NCBI GenBank assembly: GCA_965215545.1
Contig: OZ244066.1
Coordinates: 310,001-374,000 of the forward strand
Direction: 5' to 3'
DNA length: 64,000 nucleotides
From: MPNP01 sp965215545
Lineage (GTDB): Bacteria > Pseudomonadota > Alphaproteobacteria > Rhodobacterales > Rhodobacteraceae
Part shown: piece after piece, positions 63,026-64,000 of the stretch
Position numbering within the stretch: the stretch's first letter is position 1
Layout: every line of letters starts with the position of its first letter
Notes under the pieces: model-generated
What the model was told of the DNA's origin: nothing
Databases searched by the model: none
Seen by the model: only the letters and a program-made list of their open reading frames with translations
Position numbers and translations under genes: made by a program

Positions 63026-63661
63026 TCAGACCGTAATCCTTATGCGGCTGCGTTTTCCAATGTCCTTGACCTCTTTGCGAAAACCGGAATCGGTTGCGCC
63101 ATCGCGAGTGTAAACAATCTTGAAATCGGAACTGCCGACGCGGTCGCCAAAAAAGAGATAAGATGTGGCCGGATCACATTGATTGGATGTCCATTCAAGG
63201 CCTTCAACGTTCGGGAACTGATGGTGTATGGCTTCGGCCCATTCAGCGGTTTCGGCGTAGAGCCTTGGCGAAGATGCAACAAGCTGGTTGCGTTTGATGC
63301 GCCAGGCCTTGAGATCGGGTTCGCGCAGCGAGACCAGTTTTAGATCACGGAGCACTTCAAGGCGGCCTTGCGCACTGTCGGTGATTTTCTTTTGCGGGAC
63401 CGTCTTGCGTCTCGCCCGGGCGACCACGTCATGAAAGATGGTCTCGAAGACCGCCGCCTCGAGGGATTCACCAGCATAGAGCGATGGCACACACGCCCCA
63501 CTGGTGTTGTGGATCGGTGCAAACCTCGTTGGATTTCCCTTGCAGGGATTGAACGCGTTTGCAGCATAAATGCTGTTATGAACGCGTTCAATGGGTGTCC
63601 CCTGTTTGAGCATCACATAATTGGGTGACGATATGGAGTCTGGCGGTTTGCGGATAGACAT
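63026..63661 (-). CDS. RES-domain toxin
   Basis: 211 residues. The RES pattern is visible: RVHNSIYAANAFNPCKGNPT then RFAPIHNTSGACVPSLYAGE and SLEAAVFETIFHDV, with the conserved Arg/Tyr/Glu set of NAD-degrading RES toxins (MbcT/Res type). Downstream residues are helix-rich. The partner antitoxin is 11 bp upstream on the same strand. RES toxins deplete NAD+ in the cell when the antitoxin is lost. Confidence 0.9.
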   Translation of the reverse strand: MSIRKPPDSISSPNYVMLKQGTPIERVHNSIYAANAFNPCKGNPTRFAPIHNTSGACVPSLYAGESLEAAVFETIFHDVVARARRKTVPQKKITDSAQGRLEVLRDLKLVSLREPDLKAWRIKRNQLVASSPRLYAETAEWAEAIHHQFPNVEGLEWTSNQCDPATSYLFFGDRVGSSDFKIVYTRDGATDSGFRKEVKDIGKRSRIRITV

Positions 63662-63672
63662 TGCCCTGTCGC

Positions 63673-64000
63673 CTAACCGATAGTGGGTTCAGCCAAGCGT
63701 TTGGCCGCCATGGCAACATCGTCGACTTGGTCGAGACACTCTTGGGGTGCTTCGCCATCAAGCCATCCATTGCCAGACTCGAACCAGAATGCGACTTGCC
63801 ACGCGGTGAACTCATCGCCAAGTTCGGCGAGGATTTTCCTGATCACCGGACGCGGCGAACCATCGACGAATTGAAATGCCGGATAAAGATCAATCGCACC
63901 TTTGCGCACGGCGAAGATTTTCCCTTCGCGTTTCCAGCGGGACGCTGGTTCGCTTTTGTTACGCGGTTTGAGCCCTGACTGGTCACGCACTTCTTGTGCG
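63673..64000 (-). CDS. Antitoxin with Xre/MbcA/ParS-like toxin-binding domain, truncated by window end
   Basis: The frame is open through the window edge, reading EVRDQSGLKPRNKSEPASRW and then KREGKIFAVRKGAIDLYPAF. It continues with PVIRKILAELGDEFTAWQVA then FWFESGNGWLDGEAPQECLD. This is the toxin-binding domain that pairs with RES toxins. The N-terminal DNA-binding part is outside the window. It is followed after 11 bp by the RES gene, so the pair is intact as far as seen. Confidence 0.85.
   Translation of the reverse strand, partial: AQEVRDQSGLKPRNKSEPASRWKREGKIFAVRKGAIDLYPAFQFVDGSPRPVIRKILAELGDEFTAWQVAFWFESGNGWLDGEAPQECLDQVDDVAMAAKRLAEPTIG

Overview
The window is GC-rich and reads as a chromosomal segment of an alphaproteobacterium. 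The support is a short ProS, an ATGA-linked proS-lolC-lolD set, HdaA, a class II (GlpX) fructose bisphosphatase and FitAB/VapBC/RES-type toxin-antitoxin modules. Housekeeping genes have overlapping starts and stops. Between them lie eroded stretches with broken toxin-antitoxin genes, dead transposases and fragments of larger genes, so coding density is uneven.

Layout. 0-4.9 kb: the end of a fatty-acid oxidation multienzyme protein, decayed FitAB and exonuclease fragments, two small coiled-coil membrane proteins, and the first member (A) of a secreted-protein family. 4.9-17.5 kb: acyl-CoA synthetase, a degenerate M48-like membrane protein, then a minus-strand block lolD-lolC-proS, ppx-ppk-hdaA-AI-2E permease and nadK. 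17.6-19.2 kb: an AT-richer three-gene mini-operon and a dead IS1595 element. 20.4-27.9 kb: an orphan znuA behind a promoter overlapped by a Zur-like palindrome, then glyA, hom, glpX and a RecJ homologue that has lost its DHH catalytic residues. 27.9-42.3 kb: tRNA-Glu, a YbdK-type ligase, a frameshifted DUF3800 gene, class I aldolase, a deaminase, VapBC, a selD remnant, an outer-membrane gene pair, a Fic protein and several transposase remnants. 42.4-53.0 kb: a sterol biosynthesis locus. 53.3-61.0 kb: secreted-protein genes with long poly-C tracts, a dead DDE/AAA transposon and an AAA/PD-(D/E)XK protein. 61.2-64.0 kb: a degenerate MBL-fold protein, an SMP-30 protein and a RES/Xre-type toxin-antitoxin pair cut by the window end.

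The sterol locus is the most coherent system. Five plus-strand genes (3beta-HSD-type reductase, Rieske oxygenase, ERG24-type sterol reductase, CYP51, and one continuous squalene monooxygenase-oxidosqualene cyclase polypeptide of about 1132 residues) are joined by overlaps or an 7-bp gap. They are followed by ispH and a convergent squalene synthase. Together they could take isoprenoid precursors to squalene, epoxidise and cyclise it in a single protein, remove the C-14 methyl, reduce the 14-15 bond and oxidise C-4 methyls.

The second notable pattern is a set of secreted proteins whose start regions or promoter carry cytosine runs of 7, 9, 10 and 11. In A (3.3-3.9 kb) and B (53.3-54.0 kb) the run lies just after the ribosome-binding site and ATG and puts the signal peptide out of frame by one base. 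In C (58.8-59.5 kb) it lies just before the hydrophobic core. In D (59.9-60.5 kb) it sits between candidate -35 and -10 boxes. This looks like slipped-strand phase variation of a surface or secreted repertoire.

Several enzymes here (RecJ, M48-like, MBL-fold) keep their fold signatures but lack canonical metal ligands.
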